64,000 nt of DNA from Thiomicrorhabdus chilensis DSM 12352 (GCF_000483485.1 NZ_KI519609.1:169026-233025); one strand, 5' to 3'; shown: positions 39,171 through 49,101, counted from the stretch's first letter. Made by a program: numbers and translations. The notes: generated by a model from the sequence alone, not told the origin.

Positions 39171-39764
39171 ATGAAACAGGTTGTTTTGGCAACCGGCAAC
39201 CCCGGTAAGCTCAAAGAGATGGCGGAGATATTGCAGCCGTTTGGTTGGGGGGTGGCTCCACAGTCTGACTTTTTTGCCGATGAAGCCGAAGAGACCGGAT
39301 TGAGTTTTATTGAAAATGCAATTTTGAAGGCTCGATTCGCCTGTCGGAAAACGGGCTTGCCCGCGATTGCGGATGATTCGGGCCTTGAAGTCGCGGCATT
39401 ACAGGGTCGCCCTGGAGTTTATTCAGCACGTTACGCGGGGCCGAATGCCAGTGACGAAGACAATTTACAGAGATTGTTGGTGGATATGGAAAAGGTGCCG
39501 CCCAAGCAGCGTCAGGCGAGTTATTATTGTGCGATGGTGTTTTGCCGCCATGCCGACGACCCGACCCCTTTGATTGCTTTGGGACGCTGGAAAGGCGAAA
39601 TTCTGCATGCCCCTCAAGGTGACGGCGGTTTTGGTTATGACCCGATTTTTTGGGTGCCGCAACTTGAAAGGAGTGCCGCTCAATTAAGCAAACAGCAGAA
39701 AAATGCCATCAGTCACCGCGCTCAGGCGTTGCATGCGTTGGTCGAGCAGATTAAAGAGGCTTAA
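39171..39764 (+). CDS. rdgB: XTP/dITP diphosphatase (HAM1 family)
   Basis: This 197-residue enzyme has ATGNPGKLKEM, the catalytic [11 protein letters not shown] around residues 66-76, GGFGYDPIF near 155 and SHRAQAL near 182. It removes noncanonical purine nucleotides from the pool. ATG 39171 has AAAGGAA upstream; an in-frame TTG 21 bp earlier is not needed. It is the second HAM1 gene in the window, with better agreement to the housekeeping RdgB consensus than the cso-linked copy at 2876-3487. The stop is followed by two CAGGCCTG elements. Confidence 0.93.
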   Translation: MKQVVLATGNPGKLKEMAEILQPFGWGVAPQSDFFADEAEETGLSFIENAILKARFACRKTGLPAIADDSGLEVAALQGRPGVYSARYAGPNASDEDNLQRLLVDMEKVPPKQRQASYYCAMVFCRHADDPTPLIALGRWKGEILHAPQGDGGFGYDPIFWVPQLERSAAQLSKQQKNAISHRAQALHALVEQIKEA

Positions 39765-39780
39765 AAGCTGTGGGCGCAAA

Positions 39781-39825
39781 TTAGGCAGGCCTGCCCGGTT
39801 TTGTAAAAAATAAGCAGGCCTGTCG
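39781..39825. repeat. two CAGGCCTG palindromic elements in tandem
   Basis: Cores lie at 39786-39793 and 39815-39822. The first is GGCAGGCCTGCC followed by CGGTTTTG. They sit between the convergent rdgB and metallo-beta-lactamase genes and could act as a shared terminator. Confidence 0.75.
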
Positions 39826-39848
39826 ATTTGGGGTTTGAGTGAATCACA

Positions 39849-41246
39849 TTAGACCCAAACTTCTTCCGCGTATTCCACAATATGCACGGTTTTATGCAGT
39901 TTGTCTTCGATGGCTTGCTTGAACACTTCTTGTTTGTCGCGTTCACCGTGAATCAGAAAGACTTTGCCGAGTTGTTCGAATTCCTGCATCCATTGCAGCA
40001 TCTCGCTTTGGTCGGCATGGGCTGAAAAGCCGTTGATCATATAAATGTTAGCGCCTACCTTTATTTTTTCGCGATAGATGCGTACCTCTTCAGCTCCGTC
40101 GACCAGCAGACGGCCAAACGTTCCTTCCGCTTGGTAGCCGACGAAAAGCACGCTGTTGCGCTCGTTCCATAAGCGGTGTTTGAAGTGATGCAAAATGCGC
40201 CCGCCGCTGCACATGCCACTTCCGGCAATGATGATGCAACCGCTCTCCTCATCGTTGATGCGGATCGAGTCTTCGCCGGTGAGGGTGTATTCCAGATAGG
40301 GGAAGTCGAACACCGAACCGTCTCGCTGGAAAAGTCGGTTGGCGGATTCATTTAAATCATTGTGATATCGGTTGTAGATTTCGGTGGCGCGTATCGCCAT
40401 CGGCGAATCCAAATAGACTTTGCACGGGGGGAGTTCCTGATCGTAATACATCTGCTTGAGCAGAACCAGAATCTCCTGGGTACGTTCGATGGCGAAGGAT
40501 GGAATCATCACATTGCCTTGATTGTTCAAGGTGTCGGTAATGGCCTGTTTAAACTCCTCGATGCTGGCCTCCAGGGTGCGGTGATTGCGATCCCCATAGG
40601 TGGACTCGATGTAAAGCGCATCCGCCTTTTTAACAATGTCAGGCGAAGGCATTACCATGTCTTTGCGGTTGCCCAGGTCGCCACTGAAAACCACGGTTTT
40701 GGGTTCCCCGTTTTCTTCAAAGTCGACTTGAATGGTGGCCGAACCTAAAATGTGACCCGCATTGCGGAAGGTCGCTTCGACTCCTGGGGAGAGTGTGATC
40801 GAGTGATCGTAATCGGCATACTGTATATTCAGGTCAAACACCGAACGCACATCGTCGATGGTGTAAAGCGGCTCTTTGACTTTATCTTCTTCACCGCGCC
40901 TTTGTGCTTTTTTTAGTTCGGTTTTATGGTCTTCTTCGGCAATTTTGGCGCTGTCGAGCATGACCACTTCGGCCAGTTCCATCGTCGAACGCAGTGCGAT
41001 GATTCGTCCGTCAAACCCCTCTTTGACGAGTTTGGGAATACGCCCGACATGGTCAAGGTGAGCATGGGTGATGAGCAGAATATCCACCTTTTGAGGGTCA
41101 AAGCCAAAATCGTCGGCCGAACGTTTTTCGGCGCTGCCCTGAAACATTCCGCAGTCAATGAGGATTTGAGGACCTTGCTTGAGTTGCAAAAAATGGCAGG
41201 AACCGGTAACGGTTTCGGCGGCGCCAAAAGATTGAATAGGAGTCAT
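39849..41246 (-). CDS. metallo-beta-lactamase / beta-CASP ribonuclease-like protein
   Basis: This 465-residue protein has zinc motif H61-A-H63-L-D65-H66, further ligands in AGHILGSA and FSGDLG, and beta-CASP motifs in YIESTYG, DSPMAI and GFSAHADQ plus the C-terminal IHGE. Proteins of this kind relate to CPSF-73 and bacterial RNase J-like nucleases. The C-terminal KH or extension domains of archaeal homologues are absent. RNA substrate is unknown. It is convergent with rdgB. Confidence 0.9.
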   Translation of the reverse strand: MTPIQSFGAAETVTGSCHFLQLKQGPQILIDCGMFQGSAEKRSADDFGFDPQKVDILLITHAHLDHVGRIPKLVKEGFDGRIIALRSTMELAEVVMLDSAKIAEEDHKTELKKAQRRGEEDKVKEPLYTIDDVRSVFDLNIQYADYDHSITLSPGVEATFRNAGHILGSATIQVDFEENGEPKTVVFSGDLGNRKDMVMPSPDIVKKADALYIESTYGDRNHRTLEASIEEFKQAITDTLNNQGNVMIPSFAIERTQEILVLLKQMYYDQELPPCKVYLDSPMAIRATEIYNRYHNDLNESANRLFQRDGSVFDFPYLEYTLTGEDSIRINDEESGCIIIAGSGMCSGGRILHHFKHRLWNERNSVLFVGYQAEGTFGRLLVDGAEEVRIYREKIKVGANIYMINGFSAHADQSEMLQWMQEFEQLGKVFLIHGERDKQEVFKQAIEDKLHKTVHIVEYAEEVWV

Positions 41247-41402
41247 GGTGGTTTTCCTTGAGTTGTCAGTGCTTAAGCGACGTTGAATCTGAATATAGCA
41301 TGAGTGCCCGATTCAAGTCTTGAGCCTAATCAAGCCTGAAAGCGATTTTGTGAATGCGCTTTAGGGTTGGTTGTTGAAGGTTGAATAATCGTTTTAGTTT
41401 AT

Positions 41403-41819
41403 TCACTGATGGGCCAACGTAACGGTGACGCCTTTATTGGAGATCAAGTAGTCACGTCCCATGCCGCTGTTGGCCATGGTGCCTTTGATATTGTGCTGTC
41501 CGCGAACCACTTGTCCAACGCGGATTCTTTGGCCGTTTTTGATGCAGTTGATCGGCATCAGATCATATTCATAACGTAAACGCTTCGGGTTTAAAAAAGC
41601 CGTGCCTTGAGCCGTGCAGCCTTTTGCCGGCCCTTGAACAATTTCCAGCTTAACCGCTTGGGGGCTGGAGGCGGGTATGGCACCTTGAACTGGCGTAAGC
41701 AATACCGCACGGGTAGGTTCGGCATAAGCCGGAAAGGACAAGCTAAAGGTTAAGGCCAGAAGGCCGGAAAGAGTCGAAATGGACAGGTGTACAAAAGGGA
41801 AACGCTGTGATTTTGGCAT
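41403..41819 (-). CDS. secreted small protein of unknown function
   Basis: This 138-residue protein has a signal peptide (cleavage after AYA, near residue 33) and a mature beta-rich domain of ~105 residues with two cysteines (GCTAQG and PINCIKNG) that could form a disulfide. The C-terminus is short and basic-neutral (GVTVTLAHQ). No family is recognised. ATG 41819 has an excellent AAGGAGG 7-8 nt upstream; a start 57 bp upstream is not favoured. It is an isolated minus-strand gene between the RNase-like gene and hemW. Confidence 0.7.
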   Translation of the reverse strand: MPKSQRFPFVHLSISTLSGLLALTFSLSFPAYAEPTRAVLLTPVQGAIPASSPQAVKLEIVQGPAKGCTAQGTAFLNPKRLRYEYDLMPINCIKNGQRIRVGQVVRGQHNIKGTMANSGMGRDYLISNKGVTVTLAHQ

Positions 41820-42077
41820 AATTGAGCCCTCCTTGTTGGGTTGAACGCAAAGCCGTGGGCAGATGAAGGTTTTCATGCGCCATTTTGTTGGCTTTCATCA
41901 ATTGATGCACGCTATCAGTATCCTCTTTAAAGCTTGTCAATATCAACAAAAACAGATATTTAATCTAATGATCAAAGGATAAGTAAAAGTGATGATTGTC
42001 TGAATTCGAGTGCCGTGCCTGATGCTTTCAGGTTAAAATGAGGCCGGCTTGAATATGGGCGCATCGATTTTGGCCAT

Positions 42078-42100
42078 ACCAGGCCTGCCGGTTTTCAAAA
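42078..42100. repeat. CAGGCCTG palindromic element, right arm
   Basis: The core at 42080-42087 is followed by CCGGTTTTCAAAATG, a well-kept right arm that runs into the ribosome-binding region of hemW. Confidence 0.7.
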
Positions 42101-42113
42101 TGAAGAGAGTTTT

Positions 42114-43262
42114 GTGAATTTTACCCAACCTATTCCATTGAGTTTATATGTGCACTATCCCTGGTGTGTGCAGAAATGTCCCTATTGCGACTTCAATTCC
42201 CATACTTTGAAAGCCCAGGCTGATGAGTCCGCTTATATTGAGGCCTTAATCAAACAGTTGGAGCTGACTTTGCCGCATATTTGGGGGCGTCCGATTCGCT
42301 CCATCTTTTTTGGCGGAGGCACCCCAAGCCTGATTTCAGAAGCGGGTTTGAACCGGTTTTTATCTCAAGCCCGCGCACTGCTGGGGTTTGGGCCTGAGAT
42401 TGAAGTGACGCTGGAGGCCAATCCCGGGACGGTGGATTTTCAAAAATTCGCCGGGTTTCGTGAGGCCGGGATAAACCGACTGTCGATGGGCATTCAGAGT
42501 TTTGACGATGAAAAGTTGCAGGCTCTGGGACGTATTCACAGCTCCAAAGAAGCGTGTCTGGCGATTGATGCGGCGCGTCATGCCGGGTTTGATAACTTCA
42601 ATCTGGACTTGATGTTTGCCCTGCCTGGCCAGACGCTTGAACAAGCCGTGGCCGATGTGGAAATGGCGCTGGGATTTGAGCCTCCCCATCTGTCACATTA
42701 TCAGTTGACCTTGGAACCGAATACGCCTTTCTATAAACAGCCTCCGGTGTTGCCCGACGAGGATCTCGCCTGGGAAATGCAACAGGCCTGTCAGTTGCGT
42801 CTGGCTGAAAGCGGATATCAGCATTATGAGGTCTCCGCTTACACCCAGCCTAACCGTAACTGTCAGCACAATCTCAATTATTGGCAGTTTGGCGATTACA
42901 TCGGTTTGGGAGCAGGGGCGCACGGCAAAATCACTGATCCGCCCCAGGGGCAGATATGGCGCACGCAAATGCCCGCTTCCCCAGGGGCTTATATTGAAGA
43001 GATGAAAACGGCCAGACCGGGACGAACCCACCAGCTTGATAAGCAGGATGCGGTGTTTGAATTTATGCTTAACGCCTTGCGCCTGCAGGATGGTTTCGAT
43101 TTATCGCTGTTTACCGCCCGAACCGGTTTGCCATTGACGGAGTTGAGACCGCAGTTGACTGAAATGCAAACCAAAAACTGGGCAAAAATAGACAATAACC
43201 GTTTGTGTTTAACGTCTTTAGGGCAACAATATTTGAATGATGTGGTAGGGTTGTTTCTATAA
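42114..43262 (+). CDS. hemW: radical SAM heme chaperone HemW
   Basis: This 382-residue radical SAM protein has cluster cysteines C18, C22 and C25 (CVQKCPYC) near the N-terminus, the SAM GGGTPSLI motif near 65-72 and ends with the HemW C-terminal winged-helix-like region (residues ~310-380). It lacks features of oxygen-independent coproporphyrinogen oxidase HemN and belongs to HemW, which binds heme and delivers it to membrane proteins. GTG start with GAAGAGAG upstream. A CAGGCCTG copy is at 42784-42791. Confidence 0.9.
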   Translation: MNFTQPIPLSLYVHYPWCVQKCPYCDFNSHTLKAQADESAYIEALIKQLELTLPHIWGRPIRSIFFGGGTPSLISEAGLNRFLSQARALLGFGPEIEVTLEANPGTVDFQKFAGFREAGINRLSMGIQSFDDEKLQALGRIHSSKEACLAIDAARHAGFDNFNLDLMFALPGQTLEQAVADVEMALGFEPPHLSHYQLTLEPNTPFYKQPPVLPDEDLAWEMQQACQLRLAESGYQHYEVSAYTQPNRNCQHNLNYWQFGDYIGLGAGAHGKITDPPQGQIWRTQMPASPGAYIEEMKTARPGRTHQLDKQDAVFEFMLNALRLQDGFDLSLFTARTGLPLTELRPQLTEMQTKNWAKIDNNRLCLTSLGQQYLNDVVGLFL

Positions 43263-43369
43263 TTTTTCATGGACTGGAGCACAGCGATTTGTGTCTCTTG
43301 GCAACCGGGTTTGGCAAAATGGATCGTGCTGCAGTAAGGTACGATTCCAATCAGCATTAGGAGTGTTTG

Positions 43370-45676
43370 ATGACATTGAATTCCGCTCAGCTTTTTAAAT
43401 GGTCTAATCGGCTGATTTTGGTGGGGGCGATTGTGCCGCTTCTGCTTTTTCTTGGATTTGCGGCCGCCATCAGTTTTATAGACTTCAATCAGTATAAACC
43501 GCAAATCGAGAGTGAGGTGCAGCAGCGTAGCGGTCATGAGTTGCACATTGAAGGCGCCATTGAGGTGTCGGTGTTTCCGTTTGCTTTCAGTGTTGGAGAG
43601 TTGGCTTTAAAGAACAAGGCCAGCTTTGCGGAGAAGTTTGGTCAGGAAAACCTGTTGTCGGTTAAGCAGATGCGGGTTGAGGTTTCATTGTGGGACCTGT
43701 TTATCAACAAGCAGCTGAGCGTGGTGGGGTTGGAGTTGATTGACCCCAAACTGGTCTTGTTGAGAGGTCAGGAAGCCGCAAATTGGGAAGCCGTGGCTCG
43801 ACTTATTCCTCTTTTTTCAAAAGAAGAGGCGGGTGTTAGCCGTCGCTATGCAAATGCAAGCCTGGAAGATCTGGATTTGTTCATGCGTCGGGTCTCGGCT
43901 ATTGCCGCGCCAAAGGATGAGGCAATAGAGGCTGATTCTGTGGTGACCAATGCGTTAGAGGATCGGCTTTCTGACAAAGCCGAAGAGCTGGCCGATCCTT
44001 CCGGTTTAAACGGGGCAGACGTTACGGATAACCCAGAGGTTACAGCGCCAAATGCTTCCGACGATTTGGCTTTGCAGTGGCATTTTGAGAGTGTGATCAT
44101 TAAAAATGGCCATTTTGAATTGCAGGATGCGGTGGTGAATCATCAGGCGGTGGTCTCAAGCCTCAACCTGTTGGCATTTGACGTCACCCTGGGCAAGCCG
44201 TTTCAGGTGCGCACCGATTTTGCCTATCGCAATACCCTTAAAGCCAGACACTACGAATTCGATTTGAGTGCCGATTTGGATGTGAGTAAAGATCTGTCTC
44301 TTTGGCAGGTCAGTGATTGGCAGGGCGCCTTTAAACTTAAACTGCCGGAAGCTCAAAAGGTTCCGGAAATGCGTTTGGTAACCGAAGGTAAACGTTTTAG
44401 TTTGAACCTGCTTGAAGACCAGATTCAAGTCACCGATGTGCAATTGAAAGCGCTGGGCTCTCAAGTGACCACCTCGTTTTCCGGTTTTTATGGGGAGCAG
44501 GCCAATTTGTATGGCGTGGTGGATGTCGAGGGTGTGAATGTCCAGAACTGGGGGCGTCATTTGGGTGTGCAAATGCCCGACTTCGTCAATGAAAAGGCTC
44601 TGACTGAGATCAAGGGTCAGCTTAATTGGGCGTTGGAATCAGGTACTTTGAATGTCAGTGACATGATGCTCAGTTGGGATGAGTCGACCCTTAAGGGCAC
44701 CTTGTGGCGTAAGTCCGAGCCCCAAGTGAGTTACGCCTACGATTTTACGATTGATCGCTTGAACCTGGATGATTACCGGGCCCGTTTTAAAGACGATGCG
44801 CCAATGCAAAAGAAAGATGCGGGAACTCTGGCTGACGAACCAAAGCCAGCCGAGGGTAAGTCTGTTGATTTGGGGAGGATGGAGTCGACTTATTTGCCTT
44901 TAGCCGTTCCGATCTCCACTTTGAGAGAGTTGAACGCAGACGGCAAGCTTCAAATCGCAAGCCTGACAGCTTGGGGAGTGACGGCTCAGTCAGTGGAGAT
45001 GGAGTTGAAGGCGGGCCAAGGCAAGCTGCAGTTGGCGCCGTTTGATGCCGAACTTTATCAAGGTCGGTTGACTTCCAAGCTTGAATTGGATGTAAATGGC
45101 AAGACACCAAGCTACCGCTGGCAAGGGAAAACGCAACAGGTTCAGGTGGGTGAGCTGTTGCAGGCCGGTTGGCAAACCCGTCCATTAGGCGGGGCTTTGG
45201 AAAGCCATTTTGATTTGAACACTTTAGGCAGCAATGCTTCCGTGCTCAAGCAAAATCTGCTGGGTGAATTGAACCTTTCCGTTACCGATGGGGCCTTTTA
45301 TGGCGTAGACCTGGATCGATTGTTGGCCGGCCAAGCCGTGGCCGAAGGCGATAGCACCGCATTTAAGTCCATGGAAATCAAGGGGCCGATCAAGCAAGGG
45401 GTTTTTAACATTCAGAAGATGGGAGTCGACAGCCAACGTTTCAGTGCCACGGGGTTCGGATCATTGGATTTGAATCAGGGGCGCATCGATACACAAATGA
45501 AAGTGCTTGTATCCAATCCTATCAAGGCGTTGAGACACCTAAAGGGCATGAAGGTGCCGGTGCGTTATCGCGGGCCTTTGGATCAGGCGGTTTGGAGTGT
45601 AAACCTGCAAGCCTTATTGGCGGAACCGGGTAACCAGAAGAAACTGGTGGCTCAGCTTAAGGCCCTATTGCAGTAG
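43370..45676 (+). CDS. AsmA family protein
   Basis: This 768-residue protein has one N-terminal TM (~16-40) and a very long periplasmic beta-rich region. AsmA landmarks are near the N-terminus (FNQYKPQIESEVQQRSGHEL, HIEGAIEVSVFPF) and the C-terminal AsmA_2 block (LGSNASVLKQNLLGELNLSVTDG and KGMKVPVRYRG). Family members affect outer-membrane phospholipid traffic and assembly. A polar low-complexity stretch (~165-220) separates the two parts. ATG 43370 follows TAGGAG and is preferred over the TTG just before it. Confidence 0.88.
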   Translation: MTLNSAQLFKWSNRLILVGAIVPLLLFLGFAAAISFIDFNQYKPQIESEVQQRSGHELHIEGAIEVSVFPFAFSVGELALKNKASFAEKFGQENLLSVKQMRVEVSLWDLFINKQLSVVGLELIDPKLVLLRGQEAANWEAVARLIPLFSKEEAGVSRRYANASLEDLDLFMRRVSAIAAPKDEAIEADSVVTNALEDRLSDKAEELADPSGLNGADVTDNPEVTAPNASDDLALQWHFESVIIKNGHFELQDAVVNHQAVVSSLNLLAFDVTLGKPFQVRTDFAYRNTLKARHYEFDLSADLDVSKDLSLWQVSDWQGAFKLKLPEAQKVPEMRLVTEGKRFSLNLLEDQIQVTDVQLKALGSQVTTSFSGFYGEQANLYGVVDVEGVNVQNWGRHLGVQMPDFVNEKALTEIKGQLNWALESGTLNVSDMMLSWDESTLKGTLWRKSEPQVSYAYDFTIDRLNLDDYRARFKDDAPMQKKDAGTLADEPKPAEGKSVDLGRMESTYLPLAVPISTLRELNADGKLQIASLTAWGVTAQSVEMELKAGQGKLQLAPFDAELYQGRLTSKLELDVNGKTPSYRWQGKTQQVQVGELLQAGWQTRPLGGALESHFDLNTLGSNASVLKQNLLGELNLSVTDGAFYGVDLDRLLAGQAVAEGDSTAFKSMEIKGPIKQGVFNIQKMGVDSQRFSATGFGSLDLNQGRIDTQMKVLVSNPIKALRHLKGMKVPVRYRGPLDQAVWSVNLQALLAEPGNQKKLVAQLKALLQ

Positions 45677-45702
45677 AGGCTTTGTGAATCAGGTGGTGCT
45701 GT

Positions 45703-46443
45703 CTAATCGTGGTCTATTTTCTCGAAAATAAGATCCCAAACGCCGTGCCCCAGACGTTGACCGCGCTGTTCGAATTTGGTCAAAGGTCGGTAGTCAGGGC
45801 GTGGCGTATATTGGCCGTCTGGCTGGGTGTTACGAAAATCGGGCGCCGCGTTCATCACTTCCATCATGTGCTCGGCGTAGTCTTCCCAGTCGGTCGCCAT
45901 GTGGAAGTGGCCACCGGTTTTTAGATGGCTGGCGATGGTTTTGGCAAATTCCGCCTGCACAATGCGGCGTTTATTGTGGCGTTTTTTGTGCCAAGGATCT
46001 GGAAAAAACAGGTACACGCCGTCTAAGGAATTTTTTGGGATGCGTTTTTCCAGAACTTCAATGGCATCGTGATTGAATATGCGGATGTTGGTTAGGCCCT
46101 TTTCTTCAATCAATTTCAGCAGAGCCCCTACGCCGGGACGATGCACTTCAATGCCGATGTAGTTTTGCTGAGGATTGGCCTCGGCCATTTCCGCCAGACT
46201 TTTCCCCATGCCGAAACCGATTTCAACAATGGTGGGTGCTTCTCGTCCAAACAGCGTTTTCATGTCCAGCAATTCATCGCTTATTTCCAGACCGAATTTT
46301 GGCCAGTTGTTTTCCATGGCGCGTTGTTGTGATTGCGACATGCGTCCCTGACGCAACACAAAGCTTTTAATGCGACGTGGTTTGTCGTCAATCTTTGCGG
46401 TGTTGGATTCGATATTGGATTCGTGCTGTGTCTGATCTGTCAT
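45703..46443 (-). CDS. trmB: tRNA (guanine-N7-)-methyltransferase
   Basis: This 246-residue SAM-dependent methyltransferase has the SAM motif [14 protein letters not shown] near residues 75-88 and the catalytic region [14 protein letters not shown] near 148-161 characteristic of TrmB. It forms m7G46 in tRNA. The first 35 residues are polar and variable. It is divergent from mutY with 74 bp between starts. Confidence 0.95.
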   Translation of the reverse strand: MTDQTQHESNIESNTAKIDDKPRRIKSFVLRQGRMSQSQQRAMENNWPKFGLEISDELLDMKTLFGREAPTIVEIGFGMGKSLAEMAEANPQQNYIGIEVHRPGVGALLKLIEEKGLTNIRIFNHDAIEVLEKRIPKNSLDGVYLFFPDPWHKKRHNKRRIVQAEFAKTIASHLKTGGHFHMATDWEDYAEHMMEVMNAAPDFRNTQPDGQYTPRPDYRPLTKFEQRGQRLGHGVWDLIFEKIDHD

Positions 46444-46477
46444 GGCAGGGAATTTTGAATGGGTTGAAATAGAAATT

Positions 46478-46492
46478 CGGTATAGTATACCG
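46478..46492. promoter_or_regulatory. 15-bp palindrome in the trmB / mutY divergent promoter region
   Basis: CGGTATA, a central G, and TATACCG form a perfect odd palindrome. It contains TATAGTAT, which could serve as a -10 box on either strand, so promoter and operator functions are both possible. Confidence 0.35.
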
Positions 46493-46517
46493 TATCTTTA
46501 AAAACACAAGTTTGAAT

Positions 46518-47597
46518 ATGCCTTCATTCTCTCAACGACTGCTCGAATGGTTTGACGAACATGGACGTCATGACCTTCCTTGGCAGCAAGACATCACCCC
46601 TTATCGGGTTTGGGTTTCGGAAATCATGCTGCAACAGACCCAAGTGAAAACCGTGATTCCCTATTATCAGCGTTTCATGCAACGTTTTTCGAGTCTGGTC
46701 GACTTGGCGCAGGCGTCTCAGGATGAGGTACTGAGTTATTGGTCTGGACTGGGATATTATGCGCGCGGTCGGAATTTGCATAAGGCGGCGCAAATCATCC
46801 AACAAGATTTCGATGGTGTTTTCCCGAATCGTTTTGAAGACATTGTGGCCTTGCCCGGTATCGGTCGTTCAACCGCCGGAGCAATTTTGGCGATTGCCCA
46901 TAAACAACGTTATCCGATTTTGGACGGCAATGTGAAGCGGGTATTGAGTCGCTATTTGGCGGTGGAAGGCTGGCCGGGTGATAAGAAAATCGAAAATGCA
47001 CTGTGGTTGGAGGCGGAATCCCTGACCCCCATGCAGCGTTTTGACGACTATACTCAGGCCATCATGGATTTGGGGGCGACGTTGTGTACCCGATCCCAGC
47101 CAGGATGCAATCGATGTCCCCTTGCGCAAGCTTGTCAGGCTTTGTCTCAGGATCGGGTCAGTGATTTTCCGTTTTCCAAGCCCAAGAAAGACAAGCCGGT
47201 CAGGCAGGCGAGTCTGCTGATGTTGTTAAATAAAAAACGCCAAGTCTGGCTTGAACAGCGCCCCTCCCAAGGCATTTGGGGAGGCCTGTGGAGTTTGCCG
47301 CAGTTTACCTGCGCAGAGGCGCTGGAAGAGGAATTGAAGGCTTCAATGCAAACAGGTGTTGGTTGGCAACAGAGTTTGGTAAAATGGGAATCATTCCGTC
47401 ACACCTTTAGTCATTACCACCTGGAGATTGAACCGGTTAAAGTGGCTCAGGTGCAAGAGGCACCCGCAGAATGGCAGGGACAGTGGCATAACCTTACGCA
47501 GGCCGATAATTTGGGTCTGCCAGCCCCGGTGAAACGTTTACTGGGCCAATTGGAGAAAGAATATGTCAAGAATGGTGAAATGCTTAAAAATGGGTGA
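46518..47597 (+). CDS. mutY: A/G-specific adenine glycosylase MutY
   Basis: This 359-residue DNA repair enzyme has the helix-hairpin-helix LPGIGRSTAGAI near residue 115, catalytic Asp region ILDGNVKRVLSR, catalytic Glu in EIMLQQTQVK, and the [4Fe-4S] cluster C-x6-C-x2-C-x5-C (CTRSQPGCNRCPLAQAC). The C-terminal NUDIX-like 8-oxoG recognition domain is present (residues ~225-350). It removes A opposite 8-oxoG. ATG 46518 is chosen over a TTG 6 bp upstream. It overlaps yggX by 35 nt. Confidence 0.96.
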   Translation: MPSFSQRLLEWFDEHGRHDLPWQQDITPYRVWVSEIMLQQTQVKTVIPYYQRFMQRFSSLVDLAQASQDEVLSYWSGLGYYARGRNLHKAAQIIQQDFDGVFPNRFEDIVALPGIGRSTAGAILAIAHKQRYPILDGNVKRVLSRYLAVEGWPGDKKIENALWLEAESLTPMQRFDDYTQAIMDLGATLCTRSQPGCNRCPLAQACQALSQDRVSDFPFSKPKKDKPVRQASLLMLLNKKRQVWLEQRPSQGIWGGLWSLPQFTCAEALEEELKASMQTGVGWQQSLVKWESFRHTFSHYHLEIEPVKVAQVQEAPAEWQGQWHNLTQADNLGLPAPVKRLLGQLEKEYVKNGEMLKNG

Positions 47598-47832
47598 AGA
47601 GCTGGAAGGCTTGGATTTTGCTCCATTTCCTGGAGAGTTGGGTCAGAAAGTCTATGACAACATCTCTAAGGAAGCGTGGAAGCAGTGGCTGGCACAGCAA
47701 ACCATCTTAATCAACGAATACCGCTTGTCGAGCCTGGACCCTAAAGCACGCAGTTTTCTTCAGGAAGAGATGCAGAAGTTTCTGTTCAATGATGAAGATT
47801 TGGATATGCCCGAAGAGTTTAAGGCGATCTAA
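47563..47832 (+). CDS. yggX: Fe(II)-trafficking / oxidative damage protein YggX
   Basis: This 89-residue protein matches YggX over its length: MSRMVKC with the conserved N-terminal Cys at residue 7, LDFAPFPGELGQKVYDNISKEAW and the C-terminal FLFNDEDLDMPEEF. YggX protects Fe-S clusters and limits oxidative damage. Following mutY is the usual gammaproteobacterial arrangement, and both deal with oxidation. The 35-nt overlap with mutY implies translational coupling. Confidence 0.95.
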   Translation: MSRMVKCLKMGEELEGLDFAPFPGELGQKVYDNISKEAWKQWLAQQTILINEYRLSSLDPKARSFLQEEMQKFLFNDEDLDMPEEFKAI

Positions 47833-47898
47833 TATAACCTGGTACGATTAAATTCAAAGCCTGTTGAAGTGAATGTGATTTTATAAAGAGATGTACTT

Positions 47899-49101
47899 AT
47901 GGCGGAATTGTTGGATGTGTTTGTAGGGCGCCAGCCCATCTTTGACAAGGAGATGCAGCTTTTCGCCTATGAATTGCTTTTCCGCGGAAACCAGCAGGAT
48001 AATCATGCCGTCATCTTGGGAGGCGACAGCGCCTCTGCTCAGGTTATGCTCAACGCCTTTGGCGACATCGGTCTGCAAGATGTGGTGGGGGAACACAAGG
48101 CTTTCATCAATTTCACCGAAGGGCTTTTGAACCCGGAGTACCAATCCTTTTTTCCGCGCAAACACATCGTGATTGAGGTTCTGGAAGACGTCAAGGTCAC
48201 TCCACAGCTGATTCATTCTTTGAAGCAGTTGCGTGATAAAGGTTTCACTATTGCTTTGGACGATTATGTATTCAATCCTGAACTTGAGGTGTTGGAAGAC
48301 TTTGCCGACATCATCAAGGTGGATATCATGGAGGTGGGTGCCAAGGCTTTGATTCAGCATACCGCGAAGCTGAAAGCCAAGGGCATTCGTCTGCTGGCCG
48401 AGAAAGTTGAAACCAGCAATCAGTTTGAATACTGCAAAAAGTTGGGTTTCGATTATTTTCAGGGTTATTTCTTCGCCAAGCCGAAGATCATTCAGGGCAA
48501 ACGTCTGCCTACCAATCAGCTTAGCGTGGTGAACTTGTTGTCCAGTGTTTACGATCCGGATATTGATATGCGCAAGCTATCGGAACTGATCAGCCGAGAC
48601 GTGACGCTGAGTCAGAAGTTGCTCAAGTTCGCTTCGGGTACCAGTCGTGGCAATCATGCCGTGACCTCGATTCATGATGCAGTCATGCGTTTTGGTCTGG
48701 AGCGTTTGAAAAGTTGGACCAGCATGCTGGTGCTTTCTGGCGTTGATGACAAACCGATAGAACTGTTTAAAACCGCGCTTACCCGAGCGAAGTTTTGCGA
48801 ACTGGTCGGTGCCAAAATTCGAGATTACTCGATTGATACCTATTTTACGGTGGGTTTGTTTTCGAGTTTGGATGCGGTCATGGACAGCGATATGGGTGAG
48901 CTATTGGACAAATTGAGTCTGTCAGACGAGGTTAAAAATGCTTTGCTTAATTTTGAGGGCAGCTTAGGTAAGACCATGAAAGCGGTCTGCGGCATTGAGC
49001 ATGGCTTGACCGATTTCGACCCGCCGGGAGAACTCAGTGCGACCGAAATGTCGAGTTTGTATCTGCAGGCCATGCAGTTTGCGGAAAGTGTTGAAATGTA
49101 A
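47899..49101 (+). CDS. EAL-HDOD signalling protein (YuxH type)
   Basis: This 400-residue soluble protein has an N-terminal EAL-like domain (~1-200) and a C-terminal HDOD domain (~205-385). The EAL motif is reduced to YELLFRG; the second acidic motif is EVLED and the loop is ALDDYV, so several metal ligands of active phosphodiesterases are missing. Homologues such as CdgJ-type proteins regulate motility or twitching without full catalysis. It stands alone after yggX and ends at a strong terminator. Activity is predicted absent; c-di-GMP binding is possible. Confidence 0.85.
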   Translation: MAELLDVFVGRQPIFDKEMQLFAYELLFRGNQQDNHAVILGGDSASAQVMLNAFGDIGLQDVVGEHKAFINFTEGLLNPEYQSFFPRKHIVIEVLEDVKVTPQLIHSLKQLRDKGFTIALDDYVFNPELEVLEDFADIIKVDIMEVGAKALIQHTAKLKAKGIRLLAEKVETSNQFEYCKKLGFDYFQGYFFAKPKIIQGKRLPTNQLSVVNLLSSVYDPDIDMRKLSELISRDVTLSQKLLKFASGTSRGNHAVTSIHDAVMRFGLERLKSWTSMLVLSGVDDKPIELFKTALTRAKFCELVGAKIRDYSIDTYFTVGLFSSLDAVMDSDMGELLDKLSLSDEVKNALLNFEGSLGKTMKAVCGIEHGLTDFDPPGELSATEMSSLYLQAMQFAESVEM

